A DNA stretch of 64,000 bases, from positions 23,491,309 to 23,555,308 of the forward strand of contig OY783193.1 in the NCBI GenBank assembly GCA_963678675.1. Direction: 5' to 3'. The notes under the pieces were generated by a model. It was given only the letters and a program-made list of their open reading frames with translations. It did no database searches and was not told the DNA's origin. The stretch is from Xiphydria camelus. Taxonomy: Eukaryota; Arthropoda; Insecta; Hymenoptera; Xiphydriidae. Both the position numbers and the translations under genes were made by a program. Shown in pieces: positions 43,916 to 54,510 of the stretch; positions within the stretch are counted from its first letter, which is position 1; each line of letters begins with the position of its first letter.

Positions 43916-44713
43916 ATCGCCTTTGCCAGGCAAGCCATGTGTCGACTTTGCGAGGCTGGAGCGCGAGGCCGCCGTGCGAGGCGTGCCTCGCGTTAGATCG
44001 CCTTGCCTCATGAAGCTACCGCCGTTCGTTTGTCTACATATTCCGAGGCAAAAATGTCTTGAGGCTACCTTGCGCGGCGGCCTCGCGAGCCAGCCTCGTA
44101 AAATATGAGTACCGTCGCGAGGGGACTTCTACGTCATTTCTTACCGCTCACTATTATCACAACCTAAGTAACGCGCTAATCTAGATAAAATCTGCACATC
44201 GGTTGCAACGGCGAGGTGGGCGGTATGTTTGGGTGAATGTGGGATGCGAATGCGTTCGCAGTCTCGCACCTTCCCCTCAAAACAATCTCGCAGTGTATCT
44301 AATTGTAAACCACGGCTACATCACGAAATTACTGTATCTCTTTGAATCCAATATAATCACCAGTAATATTGTGAGTGCAGTGTTAAATCATTTCAACTAA
44401 CCGATATGGTTTAAATCCACCTCTCCACGTTTTCGGTCACTAGTCGTGTCACGCAGTAGTGTCTTCGGGATTTTCGACTCCGAGGAGATCTACTCTTGAT
44501 CGCACCTGTTATAGTTATTAACTTGAAGCTGAAGAATAAATGAACCAAAAATCAATCGCTGTTTAGACTGTACAGAGAGGGTCTGGTTTGTGTTGCTCGA
44601 GAGGGTTTCTTGGGGCGATGAGAGCTATTGTTTATATTATGAGGCGACGCAGTATCCTGTTCGGGCTCACCATAAATCTAGCGTTTAGGACCCTTCTTTC
44701 GGCGTATCCGTAA
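43916..44713. other. Unassigned GC-rich then AT-rich sequence
   Basis: Contains CGAGGC/GCCTCG words (43960-44100) and a copy of the CGCAGTCTCGCACCTT motif at 44245-44280. No gene is supported. Confidence 0.3.
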
Positions 44714-45768
44714 AGCTACAGATACACATGATACTAAAAAAACATGCTTATGAGCATGCTTAAAAGAAGCATGCTCTTTTAACTGCTACACTTGCTTGAT
44801 ATAAGCATGCTACTTTTAAGCGTGCTTCTAAATAAGCATGCTTAAAGCAAGCACTCGAATACACATGCTGTTTACTAGGAGGCTGTCTGTAGCAGGCAGG
44901 CTGTAATTCGTGAAAAACTGCAACTGGCGAATATTTGTTATCGCGCTCAAAGATAAAAGAGGAAATATAATTTGTAATGTATGTCACATTCTGAGAAACA
45001 GCGATTAATTTTTCATCATGGTCAAATTTGGAAGTAAAATTCCTTGATTCTGTTTATGATTTTCTAGAAATTTGTCAGTTTAGCGATTACTTCGTTCGCT
45101 CGATCAAAGTTACTTCATATACTGAGAAAAGAGTTTATTTGCAGTTAATAAATGTGTAATTGATTACGGTGGAAAAAATGTTTTGTTAGGCCAAGTAAAT
45201 ATAACATTAATTATTACAATGTCTCTTTCATTCAAACAAAAATAGAGTAATAGCTAATGAATATTTATTTGGCCCAAAGAAACATCTCTTTCGCCATAAT
45301 CATGTACTCTGAGGGAAGAGGTCTAGTTAAATACCTAAGACAAAAATGTATTTGAGATAAATAGACATTTATTTACATAGAACAAAAGTCTATTTACATT
45401 AAATTAATGTTTTGCATATCTTTTTAATCGAGTACGAACGTAGTAGAACATTTATCTCATTCAAATAGGGTCTTATTCAATGAGAATAAATTCCTTTCCA
45501 TCTCAAATAAATGTTTTATTATGTTCAACTAGACGCGATGGATATGACTATGATCATTACCAAACACCGTCTGCACTTGCTAATAACCATTCCCTTTTTC
45601 ACCCCCGCCTCAGGAAACATGCTCGAAAATCAACCGTCGGTCAATTTGTGAGCATGCTTATTTCAAGCATGCTCGATACGAGCAAGGCTTGGATACACAT
45701 GCTACTAGGAGCATTTCCTCGAAAAAAGTATGCTTGCGTGCTCGAAACTAGCATGTGTATCTGGACCT
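44714..45768. mobile_element. Harbinger-like MITE with AGCATGCTT-rich ends
   Basis: The left end AGCTACAGATACACATG and the right end CATGTGTATCTGGACCT are inverted, flanked by TAA (44711-44713 and 45769-45771). Each end holds a cluster of AGCATGCT/AAGCATGCTT palindromes (about 44740-44870 and 45650-45760). The core includes the dispersed repeat shared with 8960-9190. No coding. Confidence 0.7.
44995..45215. repeat. Inverted copy of the repeat at 8960-9190
   Basis: TGATTTTCTAGAAATTTGTC, ACTGAGAAAAGAGTTTATTT and AAAATGTTTTGTTAGGCCAA mirror the words at 8960-9190. Confidence 0.6.
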
Positions 45769-46120
45769 TAAGATGATATGAGAAGCCAGACTAGTGGGCG
45801 CAGAGTTAGTTTTGAGTTGTTTGTATTTTGTTTGTCGCATTTTTACTTTTCTGGATTTTACCGCGTCGAGTGGCCGGCCATACGGAGCTCGTGTAGTCTG
45901 CGATCGGAGTCGCGACCTTTCTCGATTAACCACCGTGCATTACTGTACATTCTTTCGTGTGTGTGTGTGAATTAATTTATAATTATTATTGCAAAAAAAG
46001 CAACAGAATGGTCAAAAGATTACAGTGACAGGCAACGTGTAAAATAAACTTTCAATTTCCTTAACGTCAATGAACACTGAACATTCTTTCGCGTGTGTGT
46101 TACATTAAAAAAAAACCAAA

Positions 46121-46324
46121 ACGTGTGGCCGCCACGCGCGGAAGGAGTGAAACTTCGATACTAGTTTCTCTGAATTTTATTCCGGTGGTATTAGTTTCAA
46201 TTGGCTCTATACAAGTCTTTTACAATGCTTCTTCTTAGAGCCAGTTGAAACTAATACCACCGGAATCAAATTCAGAGAAACTGGTATCGAAGTTCCTCTT
46301 CTTCCGCGCGTGGCGGCCGCACGT
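46121..46324. mobile_element. 200-bp hairpin MITE (copy 2)
   Basis: ACGTGTGGCCGCCACGCGCG to GCGTGGCGGCCGCACGT; both halves share CAGTTTCTCTGAATTT and GGTATTAGTTTCAA. Close copy of 8683-8890. Frames at 46245-46584 start inside it and are not genes. Confidence 0.75.
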
Positions 46325-46639
46325 TTTGTTTCTCACGAATGCCCATTTCTCAAAACAAAACGAACAGAAGTATACACGGCTCATTCACGTTGCGATTATC
46401 AGTTTGGAAAAAGGACCCACTTCGGACTAATCAATCTTTTGACAGCCTGCGGACTCCCGGTTGGTGTTACGCGGGAAAAACGCCATCTTACGGTCTAAAA
46501 ATAGGCTTAAGAAGGCCTCGAAATGGGCATAAGTGCGGAAAAACACGTTTTCGCGGCCTACGCTTGTCGTACCGAAAGGGTTAAAGCCCTCAAGTTAACC
46601 CTTACTAAGATCACACATTGAATATCTAATATCTTTTCT

Positions 46640-47130
46640 TATCTCCGACCAAGCCAACATTGTATCACATCTTTTCTAAAAAATGATTGAATCCAGCCGA
46701 ATTTTACATCCACGTAGATTTCATCTGCATTCTAGCCTCATCAGCGGTTAAATATTTCAGCATTACTCTAGACTACAACCATCTCTGGAAAAGTCACTTC
46801 AAATCCATCATCTCAAAGTGTAACCGGTCAATTAACATCATCAAATTCCTAAGGACTACCTGGTGGAGTACTGACCCGTACGCATTAATAATAAGTCTCT
46901 TATCTAAGCAATTTATCAGATCCACCATGGAATATGGAAGTTACATCTTCGTATTGGCTAATTATTCTCTTTTTTTTTATATTTTGGAGACAATCCAATT
47001 TAAGGCCCTATTTTTGGCCCTCGGGCTCAGAAATTCTACTCTAACAAATGTCATCCCCATCGACCCCCCCCCCCTTCCTTACTTCATCAAATTACCTTTC
47101 CACTTCCTGGTTAAAAGATATGTCCTCTAA
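46640..47130 (+). pseudogene. Jockey-like LINE reverse transcriptase, 3' part
   Basis: The frame 46687-47130, extended upstream past an in-frame stop at about 46684 through HIFSKK, matches the region after the catalytic palm of Jockey/I-group LINE reverse transcriptases. It contains VKYFSITLDYNHLWKSHFKS (usually VKYLG..LD..L.W..H), SIISKCNRSINIIKFLRTTW, RSTMEYGSYIF and FKALFLALGLRNSTLTNVIP. The catalytic F-A-D-D block and the endonuclease are absent, so this is a 5'-truncated remnant. A 10-base C run at 47067-47076 and the loss of homology beyond mark decay. No 3' tail or target duplication is clear. Confidence 0.75.
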
Positions 47131-47395
47131 CTTATTCTCTTTATTTTCTTTATATTATCTTTCTCCTTTGTAATTCTCATGGCTTGAGATCCCCGTCTAT
47201 TCTGTATCGCGCCATTTTTTTGTTACCCTAGTTTCGTAGGTTATGGTCTAAGCATGAATCAACTCAAATTTATTACTTAAGTGGGCATAACCTCGCTCCT
47301 ATGTAAATTATATTGAAATTGAAACAATTTCTAAAATCTTACCTCATTCATGGTATCATCTTAAGAGGGTATTACTGTCTAGACGCTTGTTTTAA

Positions 47396-47476
47396 CCTTT
47401 AGAGGACGGGGATTTTTAAAAAATAGTTTGTGTTCACAGGGTGGTCCCTAAAGGGACCACCCCCGTCCTCTAATGG
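47396..47476. mobile_element. 81-bp TTAA-flanked MITE
   Basis: Starts CCTTTAGAGGACGGGG and ends CCCCGTCCTCTAATGG, flanked by TTAA (47392-47395 and 47477-47480). The core holds the palindrome GGTCCCTAAAGGGACC. The inverted ends are nearly perfect, so this is a stronger case than 5094-5164. Confidence 0.7.
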
Positions 47477-47480
47477 TTAA

Positions 47481-48425
47481 AGTAATTTTTAGGAATTAAT
47501 TTTACGAAAACTATCAAACCTACAGAGTGCCGGGGTTTTTGACGCATAATAAGACATGTTTCAACTAACAACACAAATTTATATAAAACATCTTATTGGA
47601 ATCTATACAAGTTATGCGCTGTTATGTAGATCGTGGCGTGAGATGCTCGTCCAATCGGGTGACCATATTGTGGCGGTCCTAGTCGTCTGAGACAGGACAA
47701 ATTTTTTTTAATCTATATGAATGTAGTTATCGTCTGAACTAGAACTAAGTAGGTATGAAATTTTGTATCGCAATCGCAGCTGTTTGAAGATTAAAGTTTA
47801 ATTTTCCCGAAAAATTGTCAACTAAAACATGAGAGCAGGACTAAAATATTCAAGCTATCGGTATTATTCTAGTTCAGACCATAGGTGAAGGTTCCCTCGA
47901 AATGTATGCAAAACCAGAAGTCAATCGGTCCAATAGTTTTTGAGAAAAACGTGCGCCCGACTTGAAAAATGTCATTTCGAGAAAAACGCGTTTAAAGTTG
48001 ATGACTACCTGCCGCGCCCCAACGCACCGCAGCCTTTAAGCCTCTGTAACTATGGGAGTTCTACGAATTTCAAATTAGTATTTTTGACACATTCTCAAAC
48101 CCCCAAATTATAAGAAAATGCAAAAAAATAGAATTTTTGTGAAGCGTCTAGACAGTAATACCCCCTTAATAACGATAAAAGTCCAAGAGTTAGTAGTGGT
48201 ATCTTCCCCTATAATATCAAATAATATATCGAATATAACATCCTTAATTCTTTTTATGCAACAACTGAAACATTTTCAAAGTTCTAAATTCATTAAATTT
48301 TAATTTCCAACGAAACGGCTGGATCATGTACCGGATAGTCCATCTTGATTTCCCTTTCCCCTCAAGTTTTATCCTCTCCTCCAAGCGAGAGCTGGACGCA
48401 AAGCAGGTCGCCAAATGCGTGATAC
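47481..48425. other. Unassigned intergenic sequence
   Basis: No recognisable gene. Frames at 48118-48303 and 48244-48444 lack domains. Confidence 0.3.
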
Positions 48426-48600
48426 AATAGGTGCCCATACACACAGAGGTCGAACTGTCGGTTTGGAACGGCGCGGTTCGAACCGGCAGTTTTACCTTTC
48501 AGTTAGTGGGCGCGCGCCGCGCCAGATCGAACCGTCAGGCTGACCCGTCAGTCCAGACCGACGGGAAAAACTGCCGCCGTCCACTAACATGCGTTTTAGC
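48426..48600. repeat. Harbinger-end-like fragment
   Basis: GGTGCCCATACACACAGAGG and the CGAACTGTCGG / CCGTCAGTCC words resemble the AGGTCCCCATACACG and CGGCCGGCC ends near 20630. No opposite end is seen. Confidence 0.35.
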
Positions 48601-50859
48601 ACGACAGACGGAACGTCGGTTCGTACCGCTACCGATATTGAACATGAAAATATAATTATTATTACAGGGTAGAAGTATGTAATAGTAATTCACCGGTCTC
48701 TCTCATGCAAAACGATGATGAAGATTATTAATTTCAGAATATCCTTAGATATAATTCATTACTTTTAATAACCTCTTGCAATTTTATAAAGCCTTAATTC
48801 TTTAAAAAATAGTAAAATAAATTATTAAATCTTCCAACATTTTTTTTTTCATCTGTCACGTTTTGTGTCCAACTTGAACGTAATTTTTCTGTTGATTAGT
48901 ATTATAACTAAAATTAGTAAAAGTTATAAAAAACCGAGGTTTAATTGCTATTTTCAACGATTTCATTCTATACGAGATTGAGATTATCTCTCTGACGCAT
49001 GAACTCACGTCGCGTTATCCTTGTCGCACCTGCGGGAAACGCTAAACTCGAGCTTCTCGACTCCGAAACGAAGCAATACTCAATTATTTTGGTGAACTAA
49101 TAATTTTGAAAATTATGTTTATATCAAGTGAGTATTTAAAAAAGGAGTACATTGAATTTTCTACGAAAAAAACCTTTTTCGCTATTAAAACGTGTAAATG
49201 CACTTTTGATGCTCTGGCGTAAAACCGAAAAAATTGACAAATTTTTGTTTCTGATGATTGCAATATTTCATTACTTTTAAAACAAAACAAAAATCATCGA
49301 AAAATACCAATTTTTAGTGAAGTTAGAGGCATTTGTTTACAAGAGCGCGCGGGCGCTACGGCGCGTATTTATATATAAAATTCAATATCTCGAGAACTAT
49401 TCATCGTAACAAAATGAGATAAAAACCAATCGTTTCATCTTGAAATTCTCTAAATTTTTTCCGGAGCATGTCTCGATAACTTGTCAATAGTTTTCGAGAT
49501 ATTTAAAGAAAAAGCCGTACAAAAAATACATTTTTATTAAAAATTAAAAAGCAAACTTTGGCTTTATGTCACATTTGTTCTATATATTTTTCCGAGTATT
49601 TTAAAAAAAGAAGAATTAAAATCGTACACTTATAAAGTACAAGCGCAACAAAATCGATTTTCTCAGCCCTGGAGGCGCCAGTCAGATATCTACGTCAGAT
49701 ACGGCCGAGCAATAATACTATTGTGATCGCATATATATATTGTACGTTAGGATACGTCGAACGTATGGTATCTAGTATCTGTGTAGGCATAAGATATGGG
49801 AACCCTTGATTGACAGTTGGATAAACACGTTAGGCAGCTTGGACCTCCTAGACAATACGCAAGTCACTCCGGCCGTGCCAGACGAGCGTAGAAATTGGAA
49901 GCGCAGCCTCTCGTGCGCGGCGTATACTCGGGCGGTGAACGCCAGCTCGTATACCGGGGTGTGCGTGTTGATACTTGAAGGTGGAGGAGCACGAGAACCC
50001 AGAATAGGCATATGGAACGTCCGTGCGCTCGTATAATGATGACGTCGACGACAGACGTGGTCGTCGGAGCTTTCTATATGTACGAAATATTTCTAATTTG
50101 TGGGAACGTTCATAGAATTTAAATTTGATTCCTTATGTGCGAAAGATTTCATTTTATGGAAAGGATAGAGAGATCGAAGGTCATTGTTGGAGAAATAATA
50201 TCAAATATTCTGAGGCGGTTGTGGTGAATTGCCGTGCGTATGAAATGTTTTATTTCGTGCGATGAGCGAATAGATTCGAATTTGATACCTGTGCACTAAA
50301 ATAAATAAATATAGCAGTGACATTGTTTTCGGCTCAACTACTCAAAAGTCTGGTAATTAACTCCAGTTTTTATAGTTTTCGTAAATATTTTTTTGTCAGA
50401 ACGAAAAAATTGTAGCAACAATAATATAATACAAAACTGGTATTGATTACAAAACTTTAGCAGTTTTGTTCAAAATAGTTGCCACAAATACTTCTGTCTC
50501 AGTTCTCAGTGCGAGCGGTCATTTTTATTACATTTTAGTGGAAAGACGGAAACAATTAGAACGACATAAAATTGGCAAAGTGTTGTTACATCTTTGGTTA
50601 CGAATCAAATATATTGAGATGAGATGAAAGAATCTTCCGAAGTCACATTATGCTACAACATTCAAATTCCAGATGAATAGGTGTAGGGAAAAGAGTACCT
50701 ATTATTATTTTCATAATGAGCTAGCATTACCTATATACTATACCGAATATATACAAGAAAAAATTTGAATCGGGAAGGTTTGATACCTATTAACGACGTT
50801 GGTTTCCATGAAATCGCTCGAGGAAGAGTATACTGTTTTTATATCACCTCATACCCAAG
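48601..50859. other. Unassigned intergenic sequence
   Basis: Includes AT-rich stretches and a GC-richer patch at 49680-50060. The 76-residue frame at 49806-50036 ends RIGIWNVRAL, reminiscent of a LINE endonuclease start, but stops at once. No supported gene. Confidence 0.3.
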
Positions 50860-50940
50860 TACATATACATATGCTTATATGCATATATACATACACATAT
50901 ATACTTATACATAAACGAGTACGTACATACATATTATACA
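50860..50940. repeat. (ATAC/ATAT) simple-repeat stretch
   Basis: Interspersed ACATAT and ATACAT units form low-complexity sequence. Confidence 0.65.
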
Positions 50941-50942
50941 TA

Positions 50943-52230
50943 TCTGTACCTCAGAGCCAAACTACGTTAAGTCCATTTTTGCCGAAAATGGGTTTTATAT
51001 GTTACGTCCATGAGAATTACGTGCTTTTTATTTGCTATTTATAGCAACCGCCTATCTGCATTAATAACAAAGTTAGATCTTTATAAATAATGTTAAGTCC
51101 TCTTGACATTTAGATCTTGCATTTAAAAGTCCAGATCTTGACACATGTGATGAATGCAATAAATATAAAATTAAAATGCAGGAAGCTGGAAGCCAGGACC
51201 TTAGATCATCAGTCCAAGAAGAGTATGAAAACCACTTAAAGGATGCGAGTGACCGATATAAAATGAAGGCTGCAGACAAAAAAAACTCAAAGGAAAACCG
51301 GACTAAGAAAAGTAATAATGATTGATCTATAAAAATGTCTACCCACTCCGGAACTCCATAATTCACAAAGTTTCTATAGCTTGAAGAAAGAAAGGAAGAA
51401 AGAAAGTTCCACAATTGAGACTAGTTACACCATGGGACTAGCAACAACTTATAAGATTATTTGGCGTCAAAAAGCCTTTTGCTGTTACCGGGATGGAAAC
51501 AAATGACTTCTTGAATTTTAAAAGCCTTTGTGAAGGGACCAAAGCTCCTTTAGTTTTTCGAAAAAAAGACGATTCCGGAGACAATTTCTTAGTATCGCAT
51601 TGTGTTTGTTTACAAGTCCGAAAAGACAATCCTGGCGTCTTAATTTACATAACCAATTTTGGTAATGAATTTTAATCAATAACCCTCACTAGAAATACTA
51701 GGAGTAAGGATAGCTTTCCTGAAAAATTACCTAAAAAGTGCGAGGATTGAAAAAAATTCCAACCAAAAAATATGAACACCTTCAAAAGCTATTACCGTGG
51801 ATGCCAAAAGCCTTCCATGATTTTTACCGCAATTTGCCACATGGTGGAGAAGATTCTCATTAATGTCTTAACTGTATAAAATGAAAAATAAATTTATTTT
51901 TTATAATAAAAATCATATTTTATTACTTAACTTTGTTTGCCTTTTGTTAATGTTTGTATTTTTTGGATTTGATATTATGTCAAGTCTAATTCAGATTTTT
52001 TCCCCAAAGCCTAAGTATGTTGTCACTTTAGAAAAAAAAGTAGAATTTTTTTTCAGTCAACTACTAAACATTCCATAAAGTCGACATGAATAACCTTGGG
52101 GTTTAAATTTTAACTTCTTGCAATTTAAGTGACTTAAGTTATGTGCAACAAAACAGGAAAAAATATTTTAAACTCGATTATCTCAGAACTACCTTTTTGG
52201 ACTTAACATAATTTGGCTCTGAGGTACAGA
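50943..52230 (+). mobile_element. TA-flanked DNA transposon, internally deleted
   Basis: Starts TCTGTACCTCAGAGCCAAAC and ends ATTTGGCTCTGAGGTACAGA, with about 34 bp inverted ends (to AAGTCCA / TGGACTT), flanked by TA (50941-50942 and 52231-52232). The 1288-bp interior contains decayed pieces of a single transposase-like protein at 51100-51864. Confidence 0.75.
51100..51864 (+). pseudogene. Cys-rich insect transposase-like protein, remnants
   Basis: Three pieces in order on the plus strand. First, about 51120-51330: DLDTCDECNKYKIKMQEAG followed by SVQEEYENHLKDASDRYKMK, a CxxC pair plus charged helix. Second, 51493-51675: FLNFKSLCEGTKAPLVFRKK, CVCLQVRKDNPGVLIYITNF. Third, about 51745-51864: KKIPTKKYEHLQKLLPWMPK then AFHDFYRNLPHGGE. 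I recognise the succession CD.C...K, then a late ...P..LP...H.FY..L tail, from proteins repeated across insect genomes and probably acting as DDE-type transposases. The central domain is deleted and several stops intervene. The overlapping minus-strand frame 51073-51414 is a shadow. Confidence 0.55.
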
Positions 52231-52892
52231 TATATATATATACAATGTATATATACGGGTCATTCCATGTCAACCTTTAGTAGTAGAAACTTTTGGGTCT
52301 CCGATTTAGTTTTTGATTTTTTTTTTAAGTATCTTTAATCAATATAGAAACTGGCCTAAATTTTCAGAACGATTCAATAAGTCGTTTAGCTGTTATTAAT
52401 TTTTATTTCTTATTTTCTTCTTTCATCGCGATTTACGGCTTAAATTAACAAAATATGAAAAAAATGACCGATATGAAAAAATTGTTTTTTTTTAAATAAA
52501 GATTTCGAAAACAAATTTTATTCTTTTTATATTGCGTTTTTTTGAAAATGAGAAAATTTTTTTATCTCAAAACCGACATTTTTAATTTTCATGATTTTTT
52601 AATCCTAAATTTCTACATCTTTTACGGTCATTTCTTGAGAGCACTTAGAAAGTGGGGCCTTCCATAGAAACTTTTTAATGAATTTTTTAGTGATTTGAAA
52701 TGTCAGAATCGACTATTTATGCTAGCTTAGAATGGATTTTTTTTTGCCCTGCTAAAATGTAATTTCAATATACGATTTTATAAAATTGTACAAAATGTAT
52801 TATTAATATGACAGATCGAATTATTAAAAATGTAATCCTATAAATATGGGCCTTTTTTAAGTATCTAAAAATATCTGATGCATTAGTATGTT

Positions 52893-52960
52893 TATGGTGG
52901 CGTATTGCATTAGTATCCGGTCTCACACGTGGATAACTAGGGTTCGATTCTCACTGACAG
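52893..52960 (+). other. tRNA-like sequence with B box, left arm
   Basis: GGTTCGATTC (52941-52950) is a perfect B-box match, preceded at about 44 bases by TGGCGTATTGCATTAGTAT, a poor A-box-like region. The mirrored copy at about 53195-53260 on the minus strand reads GGTTCGATTC with TAGTGCATTGCATTAG. Cloverleaf folding is incomplete. Confidence 0.4.
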
Positions 52961-53194
52961 CCGAAACTTTTTTAAAAAATCTTACAGCAAATATCTGGTA
53001 AATTTTAAATTAAAATTTTTTTAAAATTCTATTTCACTTTTTGACACCTCACTATAAAAATTTTCTACATTTAAATAGACAAACAAAATTAAATAGACAA
53101 GAGTTTCAATTTCTAGACATTAATTTTATCGTTTGAACTAATTAAAATTTAAAATTTATCAGATATTTGCTGTAAAATTTTTTGAAAAAGTTTC

Positions 53195-53260
53195 GGTTGT
53201 CAGTGTGAATCGAACCCGAATTATCCATGTGTGGGACCAAATAGATACTAATGCAATGCA
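53195..53260 (-). other. tRNA-like sequence with B box, right arm
   Basis: Mirror of 52893-52960. The minus-strand TAGTGCATTGCATTAGTATC stretch somewhat resembles the D arm of Glu/Gly-type tRNAs, followed by CGGGTTCGATTCACACTG. No sound anticodon or acceptor stem. Confidence 0.4.
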
Positions 53261-54510
53261 CTACCATGAACATACAAATGCATCAGACATTTTTAGATAC
53301 TTAAAAGGCCCATATTTATAGGATTACATTTTTAATAATTCGATCTGTCATATTAATAACAAATTTCGTACAATTTTATAAAATCATATATTGGAATTAC
53401 ATTTTAGTAGGGCAAAAAAATCCATTCTAATCTAGCATAAATAGACAATTCTGACATTTCAAATCACTAAAAAATTTACTAAAAAATTTCGATGAGAGGC
53501 CCCACTTTCTGTGCTCTCAAAATTACCGTAAAGGATGTAGAAATTTAGAGTAAAAAAATCATGAAAATTAAAAATGTCGGTTTTGAGATACAACATTTTT
53601 TGTTTCCATTTTCAATAAAAAATGCAATATAAAAGAATTAAATTTTTATTCGAAATCTTCACAAAAAAGTACAAATTTTTCATGTGGGTCATTTTTTCAT
53701 ATTTTGTTAATTTAAGCCGTAAATCGCGATGAAAGGAAAAAAAATGAGAAATATAAAAATTAATAACAGCTGAACGACTTATGGAATCGTTCTGAAAATT
53801 CTGGCCAGTTTTTATATTAATTAAAGATACTTGGAAAAAAATGAACAACTAAATCGGAGACCCAAAAGTTTCTACTACTAAAAGTTGACATGGAATGCCC
53901 CATATATACTTTTATACAGGGTGTTTCCTAAGTATAGTCCGTAACACTTCAGGGTATAATTCTTTTGCAATATTTTAATAAAAAAACTTATATAAACATG
54001 TGTCCGGAGACGCTTATATTCCGAGATATAGGGTGTTGAAGATGTCAAAAAATCAATATTTTTGCAATAAATCTTGAATGGTCAGTGCTACGTTCTCAAA
54101 ATTTTGGAGTTAATTTATGCGTTAGTAGAGAGCTATATTTCTAGTGTAAAGTGAATTTTTATTTGAAGCCAGTGACGTACTTAAGCGTGAGTCACCCGAC
54201 GTTTTCTTCGGAAAAAGTAAAACTTCAAAGAATAACAAATTTTTTTTATTATTTTCGAATGCTCCTAATAATGTACAACAAAAAATGACTTGCATTTTTT
54301 ACTTAATACTAACCGATTCTTAGAAAAACGCTCGGGTATTACAAATAACAATCATAAAAATACATATGTATTACATACATATTCCTACACGATCCTAATC
54401 TAAACCTTCTCGAAGTTGTACAGTGTTTTTCATTTGTTTCTCATTTTTCCTTAACCTAAAGTTCAAATTTATGTTAGTGGTCTACATTTCAATCAAAATT
54501 TTGCATTAAA

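Larger units (their letters stand above)
43236..46580. mobile_element. Candidate 3.3-kb TTAA element with nested MITEs
   Basis: CCCTTTCGGTAC at 43236 and GTACCGAAAGGG ending at 46580 are exact 12-bp inverted ends, each next to TTAA (43232-43235 and 46581-46584). Enclosed are MITEs at 43548, 44714 and 46121. No transposase is found. The two ends could also belong to two separate elements, so this pairing is tentative. Confidence 0.35.
52256..53902. mobile_element. TA-flanked foldback with tRNA-like arms
   Basis: Starts CGGGTCATTCCATGTCAAC and ends GTTGACATGGAATGCCCCA, flanked by TA (52254-52255 and 53903-53904). The 1647-bp unit is almost entirely two inverted arms (about 52256-52985 and 53165-53902) sharing AAACTTTTGGGTCTCCGAT, ATTTCTACATC and CATTAGTAT. 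A 55-residue-scale loop of AT-rich sequence separates them. A truncated relative is at 6961-7410. Confidence 0.8.

Noticed and set aside
49806..50036. LINE endonuclease start (IGIWNVRAL)
   Set aside because: Only one short motif followed by a stop; no further endonuclease residues downstream.
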